Shown here piece after piece: positions 9,895-21,338 of a stretch of 64,000 bases of DNA. Numbering within the stretch: position 1 is the stretch's first letter; every line of letters begins with the position of its first letter. The notes below the pieces were generated by a model. That model ran no database searches, was not told the origin of the DNA, and saw only the letters and a program-made list of their open reading frames with translations. Both the position numbers and the translations under genes were made by a program. Location: positions 18,083,715-18,147,714 of the forward strand of contig JAQMRL010000012.1 of the NCBI GenBank assembly GCA_035578175.1, read 5' to 3'. The stretch is from Catonia carolina (lineage: Eukaryota > Arthropoda > Insecta > Hemiptera > Achilidae).

Positions 9895-10644
9895 TGAGGT
9901 AACCCTCTCACTTCATTCCTTGATTCCATATCGTTTTATTGTGAAACTACTAATTTGCTTTACCTTAGCCAAAAGTATTCAGTTTTAAGATGCTGGATAC
10001 TTGCTCTTATCTTTCCGATTCCCGGACGGATTTGCCAAAGGCAAAACTGATAAAATTTCATGTAAACTATCACCATCCCCCCCTTGATAAGGTTCTGTGC
10101 TCCAGGCTGACAATACTTCCGACAGGGCCGGCAGACCTTTGTTAGCACTGCAGAGGGCTAGTAACCACTCCTCTGGTTACTATAAAAGAGTGCTCTACTG
10201 AGCCTGATTGACGTTCCATTTCATTGCACTCTACAACTCCAACCAAGAACAACTGACTGGATCCACAAGAGAAAAAAGAAATATATTTTTAAACTTGACG
10301 CAGCAGCAAGCATCTCAGCAGCCATTGCCGCAGCCTTCATCGGTCTCTTCTGTGACCAACCCAACATTCCTTCTCAGGACCAATTCAATAATGTAACCTT
10401 CCCTTTTCAGGCCTCCCCCCAACCTGAGCCATGGTGCTCGCCGCAATCACACACTTCTTACACCGGTCTCGTTCAAGACCTACATAGCGGTCCGTCTCAA
10501 GACCCACTCCTTAAGGTTTTCACGGGCCTCCGAAGATTTAAGGTTTTTCCTTGCCTGTTTAATATCATCATCCGGTGACGAAACATTACTTGAATTTTCT
10601 TTTAGTTGACATCCACTCGGTATCAGTGCCTCATGGTTACCTCA
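9895..10644. mobile_element. Possible solo LTR or TIR element with a TATA box
   Basis: The ends are TGAGGTAACC and GGTTACCTCA, a perfect 10-bp inverted pair that also fits the TG...CA rule of LTRs. Near the middle is a TATA-like CTATAAAAGAGTGC (10179-10192), just after a perfect hairpin AGTAACCA/TGGTTACT (10160-10181). It is less AT-rich than its flanks. No target duplication was found, which weakens the call. Confidence 0.35.
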
Positions 10645-11145
10645 CAGCCAATAACACGTATGCCCACTATTTCCTGAGATATCCCAGATAATATTCAAAA
10701 ATATTAATGTATTGTTTTTTTCTGTGTATATAAAAAGTTTTTATATTTTAAGATACCATTGCTTATTATTATTTTTATTTTATTAAACATTTTATGTAGG
10801 ATTATAAACAGCCGTAGTATTGAAAATTGAAATATATATTTTTAACCATCAGAATACGGTAACAGAAAACACTTAGCAATATTCATAGCGCTTTCGTGTA
10901 TCTTGTACACATCTTCAGTAAATTAAAATTCTTTAAAAAAAAACTTTTTCACATTAAAATTTAAAACTTCCTACTTCTACCATGGTAGATAAGGAATAGT
11001 CGATTCTTATATCTAAAACAGTCGTGCCACTTAATCTGTTGATTGTCATATTCAATCTGTGTGTTTATTAATTTTTCCTTGTTACTGTATTTATAAATAT
11101 AATATTTTTCCAAAATTTCAATTTATTTTGTCTGTTATTCATTTC

Positions 11146-11373
11146 TCATATTTCTAGATTATTTTTTATACTTGACATTGTATATTTATGTTTGATCATG
11201 CGTTCAGTTACATTGGGGAACTTTCGGTTTCCTTTTTTATAGTTTGAATAGTGTTCTGCAAACCGTTTTTTAAAAGATCTGGTGGTTTTATCTCTATATA
11301 TTTCATTACATTTAATTTTATAAATTTCACATGAATTGAATTGATTACTTTTATTTTCTTCATTTACTTTCAT
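11146..11373 (-). pseudogene. GIY-YIG-like endonuclease domain of a Penelope-like element
   Basis: The minus strand reads NSCEIYKIKCNEIYRDKTT, RSFKKRFAEHYSNYKK, then HKYTMSSIKNNLEI. Intact relatives have N-S-G-I-Y-x-I-x-C ... Y-I-G-Q-T-x-R-S-F-x-x-R-F-x-E-H. Here the first Gly is Glu and the second motif is Y-R-D-K-T, so key residues are lost. The Cys spacer is shortened. Confidence 0.7.
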
Positions 11374-11790
11374 ATTATTATGTTTTTGTAAAATAAATTT
11401 TATAGGAAACTGGGGTTTATATGCTATTTTATATTTATTTTTATCGTATATATTAGTAATTTTATGTATTATATTATTTATGTAATTATATGTAATATAT
11501 TTATTACCATTTTTGTTTATTTCTTCTTTATTATTTATTAGTAATAGATGTGTTTTTTTCTGTTTAGTTTTATTTATTTTATTTATTAATCTGTTTATGA
11601 AAATATTATTGTATCCATTGCTTGTATCGCTGGAGCGCTGTTACATGCTGTATTAAAAACATTGACTCACGCTATGAAAATAACAGTTTATCTTATTGTA
11701 GGCGTATTATACTTTGATATTGAAACAAAGTACGTTTATGATTAAAAATGTTTACGTTACTATCTGAAATATATATTACTATTTGAAGTA

Positions 11791-12798
11791 CAGTCGAACT
11801 TCGATATAACAAAAACCTTGATTATACAAATTTTTTTACAGCGCCGTGACATTATAATTAAACTATATGTAAATTTAACGATTAAGTACCTTGATATAAC
11901 GAAACAATGTTATGCAATAAGTACGAAATGACACACTGTATTATGAATTATCTGTGAGTTTTAAGGTAGATTCTTTTGATTTCCATCAACTGGAAACATT
12001 AGTAACGAAGTTACTCTAGCGAATCTCATCACAGTTTGTGAACAGATTAGGCTACTGTTAGTGATTTTCCGAACGATGACGACATACTTCATGGTGTTAG
12101 TAAGTCCGCTTACTGAATGAAGAAGAATATGATGAAAACTGCAAAGACCAGCAGCAGGAGAGAAAACCTACCGATGACAAGATTTTAGTCATTTAAAATA
12201 ACTAGGCTTGGGCTACAGCTTAAGGATGAAGTGCCTGAAAGCATTTTTGAAAATTTTAATAAATGTGAAACTTTTTTTGAACGTAGTGCTTTATTCAAAC
12301 ACAAGAAACAACGGAAAATTACTCACTTTTTCAAGGCATAAATTAACATTTAAAGTACTGTAATTAAATATTCTAACCAATATCTGTCAATATCAAAAAC
12401 TAAAGAATGCGTTTAGGATTAGTGTTTCTATAAACGATTTAGATAAAGTTAGTTTATTTATCTTTTATGTTAGTGTTTTGAAGAAATATATACTAAAAAT
12501 ATAAATACAGTATTAAGCTACAAATGAGTTTCAGGTGCTTTTAATTATAGCCAAGATCTATGTACGAGGTAAGTTCCTACTTGAAATCAATACATACTTT
12601 TTGTACTATTATTAACCGTAATTATGTAAAACATGATCTATAAAAAAATTAATTGCATTTAATTCATCATACAATGTGAAAAAAGTTTGTTAATAAAAAT
12701 TAGCTTGGAAATTCTTGTTACTTCGATATAACGAATAACTTGATTTAACGAATTTTTTCCCAGGATTCTCGGTTTCATTATATATCAAAGTTTGACTG
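11791..12798 (+). mobile_element. Tigger-like transposon, internally deleted
   Basis: The termini CAGTCGAACTTCGATATAAC and ATATCAAAGTTTGACTG are inverted, and both flanks are TA, the target duplication of Tc1/mariner/pogo elements. At about 12110-12340 the + strand retains a decayed transposase C-terminus, including EDEVPESIFENFNK-like and FFERSALFKHKKQR-like sequence across frames. It lies inside the Penelope-like element. Confidence 0.75.
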
Positions 12799-13005
12799 TA
12801 TTTCTAACCACAAGAATATGGTAACAGAAAACACTTACCAATGTTTATAGCGCTTTCGTGTTTCTTGTACACATCTTCAGTAAATTCAAATTCTGTAAAA
12901 CAAAATTTTTCACATCAAAATTTAAAACTTCTTTCTCCTACCATGGTAGATAAGGAATCTTTGGTGGTTAGAAATATATATTTCAATTTTAAATAATACG
13001 GGTGT

Positions 13006-13510
13006 TTATAATCCTACATAGGATGTTTGATAAAATAATATAACTATTTATAGTGTAATGTACAGCATTTTGTTTGTAAAACCACAAAATGTTGATAAAA
13101 TTAAATTAAACAATTTTTTTTTATTTTTATCCATTTCATCGCCATAGGCCTTATAGGCTGCCATCCATTTATAAACATTATAAATACTACAGTATTATGT
13201 TCTGTAAATGTATGTACTTGTACACTCTTTTTCACATCCACGTTGGCTTCCAATTACTTAGTGTTGCAATACCATTTATCATGTGAAGTAGTGTTGTTGC
13301 GCATATAATAATTTAATGAGTATTGTTTGTTAGTATTTATTGATTCAGTGCTGCATTTCTTTGATAATACATGTTTATTGTTATTATTTATAAAATGGAA
13401 CAAGACAAAGGAAAGTGTTTAGTTTAAATTACAACTAAAACTAAAACTTATACGTTATTAATTAAATACTAGGTATGTTTGTAGGACAGACAGTAGCGGA
13501 GAGCGTATTG
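13006..13510. other. Unassigned AT-rich sequence
   Basis: No gene or repeat with a second copy in the window was recognised. Confidence 0.4.
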
Positions 13511-13832
13511 CTCGGGTTTACCATGCCTTCCTCACTGAGTTGAAAAGTATGCTTATCAGCATGCCTGCTAATGTAAAGAGCACATATTTTTCACCCTGCA
13601 AATGACACCTTCAATTCATTCATCACAGGGTCTGGCTGTATAATTAAATTCATTACTTTCAGAGGAAATAACTCTGACTAGTGTCTTTTGCACCTCTTCC
13701 TCTTCTATTCTTAAATACTTCAGTTATTTAATTGGCTGATTTTGTGATAGGAAACTGAACTATTTTTTGTAGCCTTGGAAATAACAGATTGAGTGCAAAT
13801 AAAATTTAACACACCACTTGTCTGTTATGAAC
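13511..13832 (+). repeat. S1 retroposon copy 3, 5' truncated
   Basis: It starts within the GGTTTACCATGCCTTCCTCA block and continues through CACAGGGTCTGGCTGTATAA to CTTGTCTGTTATG. Confidence 0.75.
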
Positions 13833-14039
13833 ACTTTTTAACAGTAGTACAAACATTTCCTTGTTATTAATGAATTCATTTCTAGTATGTGAACTAGTTC
13901 TAACTAACACAATTTACACTACATAATAACTTTGATTCACTACACAAACTGTTTGTACACTAGGATCTTTTTTTCAACCTCTGATAGGCTCTAAAAGACA
14001 AGTGAGTGTAGAAAGGTGTTTTAGTACTAAAAGTTACAT

Positions 14040-14400
14040 TAACGTATGGCTACTTTTCAATATAATCACCTTGATGATTGAGGTATTTTTCATACCTGTG
14101 GACAAGTTTCCCAATACCTTCTTGATAATATGTTGCCACCTATGAATTTAAATGAGTCAAACTTCCTAATTAGTTTAGCTGCTGTCATAGCCAACTCTTC
14201 AGTTCAGGGAAAAGATGGATGTAACTTGATGCTATGGCAGAACTGTATGGTAAATGATCAAAGATGTCCCATTGAAATTGCTCAAGGAGTTGTTGGGTTG
14301 TACAGCTGTGTGAGGATGGGTGGTGTCATGACCAGAACAATTCCAAAAGTCAACATGTCTCTTCTTTTATTTTGAATGGCTCTCCTCACACTTCATAAGG
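14040..14400 (-). pseudogene. Mariner transposase C-terminal fragment
   Basis: The minus strand reads LLEQFQWDIFDHLPYSS, then HLFPELKSWL, then YYQEGIGKLVHRYEKYLNHQ and GDYIEK before the stop. This is the end of an insect mariner transposase, including the H-L-F-x-x-L-K-x-W-L block and the typical G-D-Y-V/I-E-K terminus. Stops separate the blocks, and the third catalytic Asp region (usually P-Y-S-P-D-L-A-P-S-D) is altered. Confidence 0.75.
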
Positions 14401-14479
14401 TTTTACAATAAACACTGCATTAATTGCAGTCCCCGGCTGCATGAACTTCACAAGTAACACAATGCGGAAGCTTCATGAC

Positions 14480-14570
14480 AACATCAAAACTCATTTAAAT
14501 TCATTGGTACAAACATTTTATCAAGAGAGTATTGGAAAACTTGTCCACATGTGAGAAATGCCTTTTGTCA
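14480..14570 (+). repeat. Second, inverted copy of the mariner 3' coding end
   Basis: CATTTAAATTCATTGGTACA through GGAAAACTTGTCCACATG repeats, in opposite orientation, the sequence at about 14070-14150. The frame reads FYQESIGKLVHM. Confidence 0.7.
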
Positions 14571-14615
14571 ACAAGTTGATTATGCCAAAGAGTTGTCATA
14601 CGTGACATAACTTTT

Positions 14616-14965
14616 TTTTTCTTTTTTTTTTTGTAATCCCTAATGTGTATACGTTGCAATCTGTTCAATTCACGACATTGAGCAACCCCCCCATGACCCC
14701 ATGACCCAATGAGATGAGGATGATATGTATGACGTGTAAATGAGACTGTGTAGTCTTGTACAGACTCAGGTCGACCATTCCTGAGAGAGTCTGGTTAATT
14801 GAACCCCAACCATCAAAGTACACCGGTAACCACTGTCTAGTATTCAAATCCGTATAAAAGTAACTACCTTTACTGGGATTTGAACCAGGAACCTTCGTCT
14901 CCGAAAATCAGCTGTTAAACAGCTGATTTTGGCGACGACTTAACCTCTAGACCAATCCGGTGGGT
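14616..14965 (-). repeat. S3 SINE copy 1 (tRNA-headed)
   Basis: On the minus strand: tRNA-like head with an A-box (TTGGTCTAGAGG) and a B-box (GGTTCAAATCC), a body, and an A-rich tail (poly-T at 14616-14632 on +). It is flanked by TGACATAACTTTT at 14603-14615 and 14966-14978, a perfect 13-bp target duplication. Confidence 0.85.
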
Positions 14966-14978
14966 TGACATAACTTTT

Positions 14979-15790
14979 AGTTACAAAGCATTTTACTATA
15001 TTTCCTTTCTTTTATTTATGGTGTATTGGAGGTTGAAACAACCACCTTACTAAAAGAATAAAAAATGTACTAAATAAATAAATACACAAAATAATTACTA
15101 AAACTGTTGAGAATTAGTAAGAATAAAAATAACCTAATAGACTGTATAGAAACCTTTATTTTGTATTAGAAATATCAAAAATATTTAACAAATGCTATTG
15201 TGCCTGGACAGAAAAAACTTCGTACAAAAGCTATTGTTATGAAAACGCAATTGTCCATCAATTTGTCGCAATATCTTAGATCTTAACTATTTTTACATTG
15301 GGTTTAAAAGTCTGTTTCAATTTAAAATTAATATTTTTATCTTAATTAAGTTTATAGGCTAATGTACATAGATAATTATTTAAGTTTTATTACAATTTGT
15401 TCTTGGTATCAGTGTTAAGTAACTTCTGAAAATGTTTAATAAAAGAAGTTGTTTACAAAGTTATTGTAACCAATCTATTATTTTATTATTAATTACTTTA
15501 TTATCTATTACTTTATTATTAATAATTGATGAAATTGTATTCTAGATGTAAATAAAGTATGGCATCATAGGAAGATCATGATAAAGATTGAACTTGATAC
15601 AAAATTTTAAATTCCTACAACATGTTGATAATTTTTAAACTATTTTCATACTTTATTTATAATCTACGAATTGTGTTTTTTTTATTTTTACAACCATGTT
15701 ACAATTTTGGTATCAGATTTTCAATTGACCTTTTTGACTTACAATAATAATAAAAATTTTAATTCTTCATACAAAGAATACAATATGAAA
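14979..15790. other. Unassigned AT-rich sequence
   Basis: No coding signal. A short run of TTATTA and ATTACTTTATTA repeats lies at 15476-15530. Confidence 0.4.
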
Positions 15791-15791
15791 A

Positions 15792-16115
15792 TCTGGTGTG
15801 AAACACTCACACGACTTTCTCTTGCCAATGTAAAATATGCTTGCCTTTGTGACGTAGTGGACAGCCCGCTAGCATCTTAAGCGGAGGTCCCAGGTTCAAT
15901 TCCTGGCTAGGGTCTGACAGTTGTTATGTGCTAAAACCCATTATTACAGTTTCTTAACCCACCAAAGTTGCTAATGTTCAAGCTGTTGATATGACTTGAA
16001 CAAAAAAACATATGATATGAACAAAAAAACTGAAAAACATAACCTAATTTTAATCATGAGCGAATGATGCAAAATTAAAACCAACCTCAGTTTGGCTTAA
16101 TAATACAGTTGGTTT
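15792..16115 (+). repeat. R1 copy 4, 5' fragment split by a tRNA-headed SINE
   Basis: It starts TCTGGTGTGAAACACTC and resumes after the SINE with CATAACCTAATTTTAATCAT, ending in the AACCTCAGTTTGGCTTAATA block. Confidence 0.75.
15841..16025 (+). repeat. S4-like tRNA-headed SINE, copy 1
   Basis: The head has an A-box-like GACGTAGTGGACAG and a B-box GGTTCAATTCC within CCCAGGTTCAATTCCTGG, then AGGGTCTGACAG, as in the copy at 44175. The 3' end is uncertain, in A-rich sequence near 16025. Confidence 0.6.
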
Positions 16116-16482
16116 CAGGAAAGATGTATACACCTGCAGTTTTAAGTGAAGTGGGAGTTTTGATTGTTGCAATATCAAGGAAAATAGTTGTTTTCCAAAT
16201 TCTGTTGTTTTACTTGAACATATCTATTCCAGGTCAAGCATCTGTTGATGTACAGCCTGAGGTATCGAATTGAATTGGTGTGTGGAAGTTGTTGGCCACA
16301 CATGAAAATAGCAGGACTGGTTTTTTTTTATGAAAGTAAAGGTACTCTATTGTTTTGGTAGCATTCTCCTTTATACGCCAATTATTAAACCTTGTGTCAA
16401 GAATTTTCACATGGTATTGTTAATAAAGTAATAAACTTTACGTCATAGATATCATCTTCATCTCATTGAGACATTGGGTGGC
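16116..16482. other. Unassigned sequence ending in a small S3-like scrap
   Basis: Mostly featureless. At about 16450-16480, ATCTTCATCTCATTGAGACA resembles the S3 body (CATCTCATTGGGTCA). Confidence 0.4.
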
Positions 16483-17185
16483 TTGTTGTTTAGGTCATCA
16501 GCCGAAAGTCTGATTTGAACGTCTAGAGGCTTCACTAAGTAAAACGAGGAATGAGGTGGTTTACCATGCCTTCCTCACTGAATGAAAAAGTGCATATCAG
16601 TACACCAGGCCCTCTGAAAAGCATCTACTTTCCACCCTGCAAATGACACCTTCACTTTATTCACCACAGGGTCTGCCTGTATAATGAAATGCATTAATCT
16701 CAGTGGAGATAATGCTGACTATAGTCTATTCACCGAATCTGGAGACATGCAGTAAACACATAGATCACGTGATAGCTGTTGATTGATACCAAGGTCATTA
16801 TGCATTCTTTTAACACCAGTGTTCGTTGCATTATCCCTAGCTTAATATACAGCGCAAGTTATTTTTAATGAAAATAGATCATAAACGTTTGTTAAATTTT
16901 TAGAAGGAAAGAAAGGAACTATTATTTACATAAGTGCGGTTCATTATCCAATAGCAGGATACAGGCATCAGTTAGGCAAACGGCAGTACTAATATCATGT
17001 GAACAATGCATGTATTTGTTGATGCTTGTCTCTAGACTCAGTATAGTGTATTTTACAACTCCACCTCTTCTAGTCTTAAATGTTTCAGTCATATAACTGG
17101 CTGGCCATACATAAGAAACTTTGTTTTATATTCCTGGAACTAGCAGATCAAGTACAAATAATTCAACACCCACCTGCCTGTTATG
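16483..17185 (+). repeat. S1 retroposon copy 4 with an insertion
   Basis: TTGTTGTTTAGGTCATCAGC starts the 5' part, which runs to about 16727. The 3' part resumes near 17063 and ends CTGCCTGTTATGG. Confidence 0.75.
16728..17062. mobile_element. Short element inserted in S1, with imperfect inverted ends
   Basis: The left end contains TCTGGAGACATGCAG and the right end the roughly inverted TGCTTGTCTCTAGA. TATAGT occurs at both S1 junctions. It has no coding capacity. Confidence 0.45.
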
Positions 17186-17584
17186 GACAATAATAATATA
17201 TGTTAGGCAAAAATATCTATTATAACACAAGAAATAAACAATTATTATACGACTAACCAAAACACTAAATTGTTTGAACAAAAATTTACTTATGCAGGGA
17301 GAAAATACATCACTAAATTGTACAATTATTTTAAAATTTGCTAATTTTCATTTAGCTAAAAGAAATCTGAAAAATTACTTGATTGGTGAATTTTTTTATA
17401 GTGTAGATTTTATTTCTAAAAAATATTTGATTAAAAATAATAAAAAGTAGATAAATGCCCTTAACATCGAAGCAAATGCAAAGTAAATTTTAGACGATAT
17501 GCTTACTAAATTAAGTTAGGTTCCAGTTGGAGTTAAAAAATTTCTCTTTTTAATATATATCTGACCCCCAAAATTAATCTATAT

Positions 17585-18056
17585 AGGTTTTAAAGACAAT
17601 ATTATGCTAGTAATTGTTTACTATTTTTGTAATTTATGAAAAAAATAACTTTTAATGCTGTACTTAATTTGTGTATTTTATTTTTTACTTTCTCTTGCCT
17701 GTATGTGTATGTATATAGGAAGGAAAGTATTGTTTTCATATCGGTTTTTCAAAATCAAGTTTTCACCAGATATAGATGATTTCAGATCCCCTGAACCCAA
17801 AAACCATTTTTTTTAGTGATAGGTTTTAAAGACAATATTATGCTAGTAATTGTTTACTATTTTTGTAATTTATGAAAAAAATAACTCTTAATGCTGTACT
17901 TAATTTGTGTATTTTATTTTTTACTTTCTCTTGCCTGTATGTGTATTTATATAGGAAGGAAAGTATTGTTTTCATATCGGTTTTTCAAAATCAAGTTTTC
18001 ACCAGATATAGATGATTTCAGAACCCCTGAACCCAAAAACCATTTTTTTAGTGATT
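17585..18056. repeat. 236-bp direct tandem duplication including the R1 terminus
   Basis: 17585-17820 and 17821-18056 are near-identical, both starting AGGTTTTAAAGACAATATTA and including unique flank plus the first part of the reversed R1. Only a few differences are visible, so it is recent. Confidence 0.9.
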
Positions 18057-18847
18057 AGTATGTGCATGTGTATGAACAAAATATCTGAAGAATAGAACAT
18101 CATATGAAGTTGAAGCTTGAAACTTAAGTTAGGTACCACTAGAGGACCCGACGAAAATTTTCATCAAAATCGGTCAACCAGAGTAATAGTTTATTCGTGT
18201 AATTTTTCACTTTTTTGCAATTTTCACAAAAACGGCTCCTACGATTTTTTGAAAACTGCCTGTTTACTACATTCTGTATGCTGTACATGATAGAGTAAGC
18301 ACCATGTCTGCTGAAATTCTTGGGGAGGCTGTAATCTCGTAGAAAATAATGGGTTTTTTTTAACATTGCAGCCTTAATATGCATTTTACGTCAAAGTGTA
18401 TATAATCAAAGTTGTAAAAAATTAAAAACCCACAACTTTTAATTGAAACATTTGTTTGTGTAACACTTAGTTTTTCGGTAATTAGTGATTTTCTGTATTT
18501 TTTTCATGAAAATTTGTAAAACAAATGTATTTTTTAAGATTTCGGCCTTAATATACATTTGACGACAAAAGTGTATATCATCAAATTTATAGAAAATTAA
18601 AAGATGTTATTTCAAGCATTTTTCTCTACAGGGTTTAGTTTAGCATCAAAGAGTGATTTTCCGTATTATTAAGCTAAACTAAGGTTAGTTTTCATTTGCA
18701 TCATTCACTCATGATTAGAATTAGGTTATGTTTTTATAGGTTATTTTTTTGTTTATTTCTATTTCCTAACATTTATTACTAATGTTAGGTTATATGGTAC
18801 AGTATTTGCATTGGCAAGAGAAAGTCGTTTGAATGTTTCACACCAGG
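17687..18847 (-). repeat. R1 copy 5, with its 3' terminus duplicated in tandem
   Basis: ACTTTCTCTTGCCTGTATG starts it and it ends GTTTCACACCAG. The flanks GTGTATTTTATTT (left) and GTGTGTTTTATTT (right) are a possible 13-bp target duplication with one mismatch. Confidence 0.8.
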
Positions 18848-19204
18848 TGTGTTTTATTTACAATTTTGATTGTATTGTAATGATACAACATTTTATTACA
18901 AATTTGTAAATCTTATTAACTTCTTTACCAATTTTATTTGTTTGTACAAAAACTGCAAACATAACCCTCTAGATGTGAGCCTGTGGCATCCATGTTCCAC
19001 TTGCCCTCCCCGCCCGCCAGTTTAGACGTAAACCACTCTCTCACTAACTCTACTATTCTGCGTTGTGAATAATGTGATGGATGCATCATTACTGTTTGTC
19101 ACACTGCTGCTTCTTATTTGACAAAGATGGAATCAACTTGTATTAAAAGAATAATATACTTTTATATATAAGTGTGTTCAAAGAAGGAATCTATTTTTAT
19201 TTTT
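18848..19204. other. Unassigned sequence between R1 copies
   Basis: It includes a short GC-richer stretch (18970-19030, with CCCTCCCCGCCCGCC). No gene recognised. Confidence 0.4.
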
Positions 19205-20350
19205 ACTTTCTCTTGCATTTATGAATATAAAGGAAAAGTATAGTTTTCAGTTGATTTTTCGAAATTGAGTTTACCCCGGATATACACATTTTCAGAACCC
19301 CTGAACCCAAAAAAACATGTTTTTAGCTATTGGTCTGTGTGTGTAAACAAAATAGCTCAAGAACAGAATATCATACAGAGTTGAAACTTGAAACTTAAGT
19401 TAGGTACTGCTGGAGGACCCGACATGAACATTTTCATCAAAATTGGTCAAACGGAAGTAGTAGATTATTCGTGTCCATTTTCACTTTTTTGCGATTTTGC
19501 TCAAAAACGGCTCCAACGATTTTTTTTTTAAATTGCTTCATTTAGTACATGTTTTTATGCTCTACATGATAGGGTAGCTGCTATGTCTGCTAATATTCTT
19601 GGGAAAGCTGTTCTCTCGTAGAAAAAATGTTTGTTTTTAAGATTGCCACCTTAATATGCATTTTACGTCAAAAGTGTATATAATCAAATTTATAGGAAAA
19701 TAAAAGATCTACAATTTCATTTTAAGCATTTTACTCTACAGAGCTTAGTTTAGCGTCAAAGAGTAATTTTCCGTATTATTAATCCAAACTAAGGTTGGTT
19801 TTAATTTTGCATCATTCACTCATGATTGTTGTTGTTTAGGTCATCAGCCGAAAGGCTGGTTTGAACCTGTAGAGGTTTTACTAAGTAAAACGAGGAGTCA
19901 GGTGGTTTACTATTGCCTTCCTCACTAAATGGAAAAGTACACTTATCAGCATGCCGGGCCCTCTGAAAAGCACATATTTTCCACTCTGCAAATGACACCT
20001 TCACTTCATTCACCACAGGGTCTGGCTGTATAATGAAATTCATTACTTTCAGAGGAGATAACTCTGATTAGTGTCACAGTACACCTCTACCTCTTCTGTT
20101 CTTAAATGATTCAGTCATTTAATTGGCTGACCATGTGATAAGAAACAGAACTATTTATTTTAGCCCTGCAACAAACAGATTGAGTGTAAATAATTTGACA
20201 CTCCACCTGTCTGTTATGGGCAGCACTCATGATTATAATTAGGTTATGTTTTTTGAGGTTAGTTTTTTTATTTATAATATTTTATTTAGGTTATTTTGTT
20301 CATTATTTGCATTGGCAAGAGAAAGTCGTGTGAGTGTTTCACAACAGTAT
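19205..20350 (-). repeat. R1 copy 6, split by an S1 retroposon
   Basis: It starts ACTTTCTCTTGCATTTATG and ends GTTTCACAACAG. The S1 at 19828-20223 sits in its CACTCATGATT block, which is duplicated. Confidence 0.8.
19828..20223 (+). repeat. S1 retroposon copy 5, full length (396 bp)
   Basis: This is the best copy for defining S1 ends: GTTGTTGTTTAGGTCATCAG to CTGTTATGGGCAG. A perfect 11-bp duplication CACTCATGATT flanks it (19817-19827 and 20224-20234). It has a B-box-like GGTTTGAACC near base 35 but no clear tRNA head and no A-tail. Confidence 0.9.
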
Positions 20351-20463
20351 TTTTTTTTATAAATGAAAGGCTTTTGGGGGGTCTGGGCTCATTCATTCCC
20401 CTCCAGTCGGTGCGCCTAATATACTCCTCTTGACACTCAATTCTGTGCTTCCATTCTACTCTG

Positions 20464-20490
20464 CCTTCCTTCCTTCCTTCCTTCCTTCCT
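20464..20490 (+). repeat. (CTTC)n microsatellite
   Basis: About six CCTT units in tandem within a CT-rich stretch. Confidence 0.9.
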
Positions 20491-20790
20491 CCTCTACATT
20501 ATCAATGCACAAGTCAATAATGTATAGGAACTTCTTGATTCCAAACATGCTTTGGTAGAAACCGCTTGTATGCTGCACTCTTTTTAAAACAGTGCAGAAA
20601 TTGTGTTATTATAGGGCGTAAATTTTTATGTGCCATACATATTGAAGTAAGTAGTATTAGTAACAATTAGAAAGTAATAATACGCGAAATGAATTGAGGA
20701 GGTCTTTGTAAAAAGGGTGAATCCCAGTATACGCCCTTCTTCCAATGATGACATTTTTAGATTCTTCATATTTCTGTTGGCAACCCTGAA

Positions 20791-21124
20791 ATTTTTTTTT
20801 TTTTTTGTAATCCCTAATTTGTGTACATTGCAATCTGTTCAATTCAGAACAATAAGCAACCCCATGACCCAATGAGATGAGGATGATGTGTATAACGTGT
20901 TAATGAGGTGTAGTCTTGTACAGACTCAGGTCGACCATTCCTGAGAGGTATGGTTAATTGAACCCCAACCATCAAAGTACACCGGTAACCACTGTCTAGC
21001 ATTCAAATTCGTATAAAAGTAACTACCTTTGCTAGGATTTGAACCAGGAAACTTTGTCTCCGAAAATCAGCTGTTAAACAGCTGATTTTGGCGACGACTT
21101 AACCTCGAGACCAACCCGGTGGGT
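20791..21124 (-). repeat. S3 SINE copy 2
   Basis: It starts with a poly-T (tail on the minus strand) and TGTAATCCCTAATTTGTG and ends at the tRNA-like head CCAACCCGGTGGG. It contains the palindrome CAGCTGTTAAACAGCTG. Confidence 0.85.
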
Positions 21125-21338
21125 TTATTTTTCTAACTCTGCATTTTGATTTTGTGAATTTTCAAACATTTAATGCTATGGATACTTTCATTGGTAAAAA
21201 TATGAGAAACAATACAGAATATCAATTAATTTTGTTATTGTTGAAGTAAAGGTTATGTCTATGTGGTTTGTGTTATGATTTTTTCTGTGTAACTCTTATT
21301 TAAACAAGAGCAAAGTTTTTAGTAGTATCTATCTTCAG

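Larger units (their letters stand above)
10836..13005 (-). mobile_element. Penelope-like retroelement remnant with two terminal repeats
   Basis: Two direct repeats, about 10840-11000 and 12805-12960, share AACAGAAAACACTTA, TAGCGCTTTCGTGT, CTTGTACACATCTTCAGTAA and CTACCATGGTAGATAAGGAA. Next to the first, the minus strand encodes a GIY-YIG-like domain. The repeat carries, on the minus strand, CTGAAGA, a GTGTA/TACAC stem and CGAAAGCGCT, resembling the hammerhead cores of Penelope terminal repeats. A Tigger-like element is inserted at 11791-12798. The reverse transcriptase is not recognisable. Confidence 0.65.
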
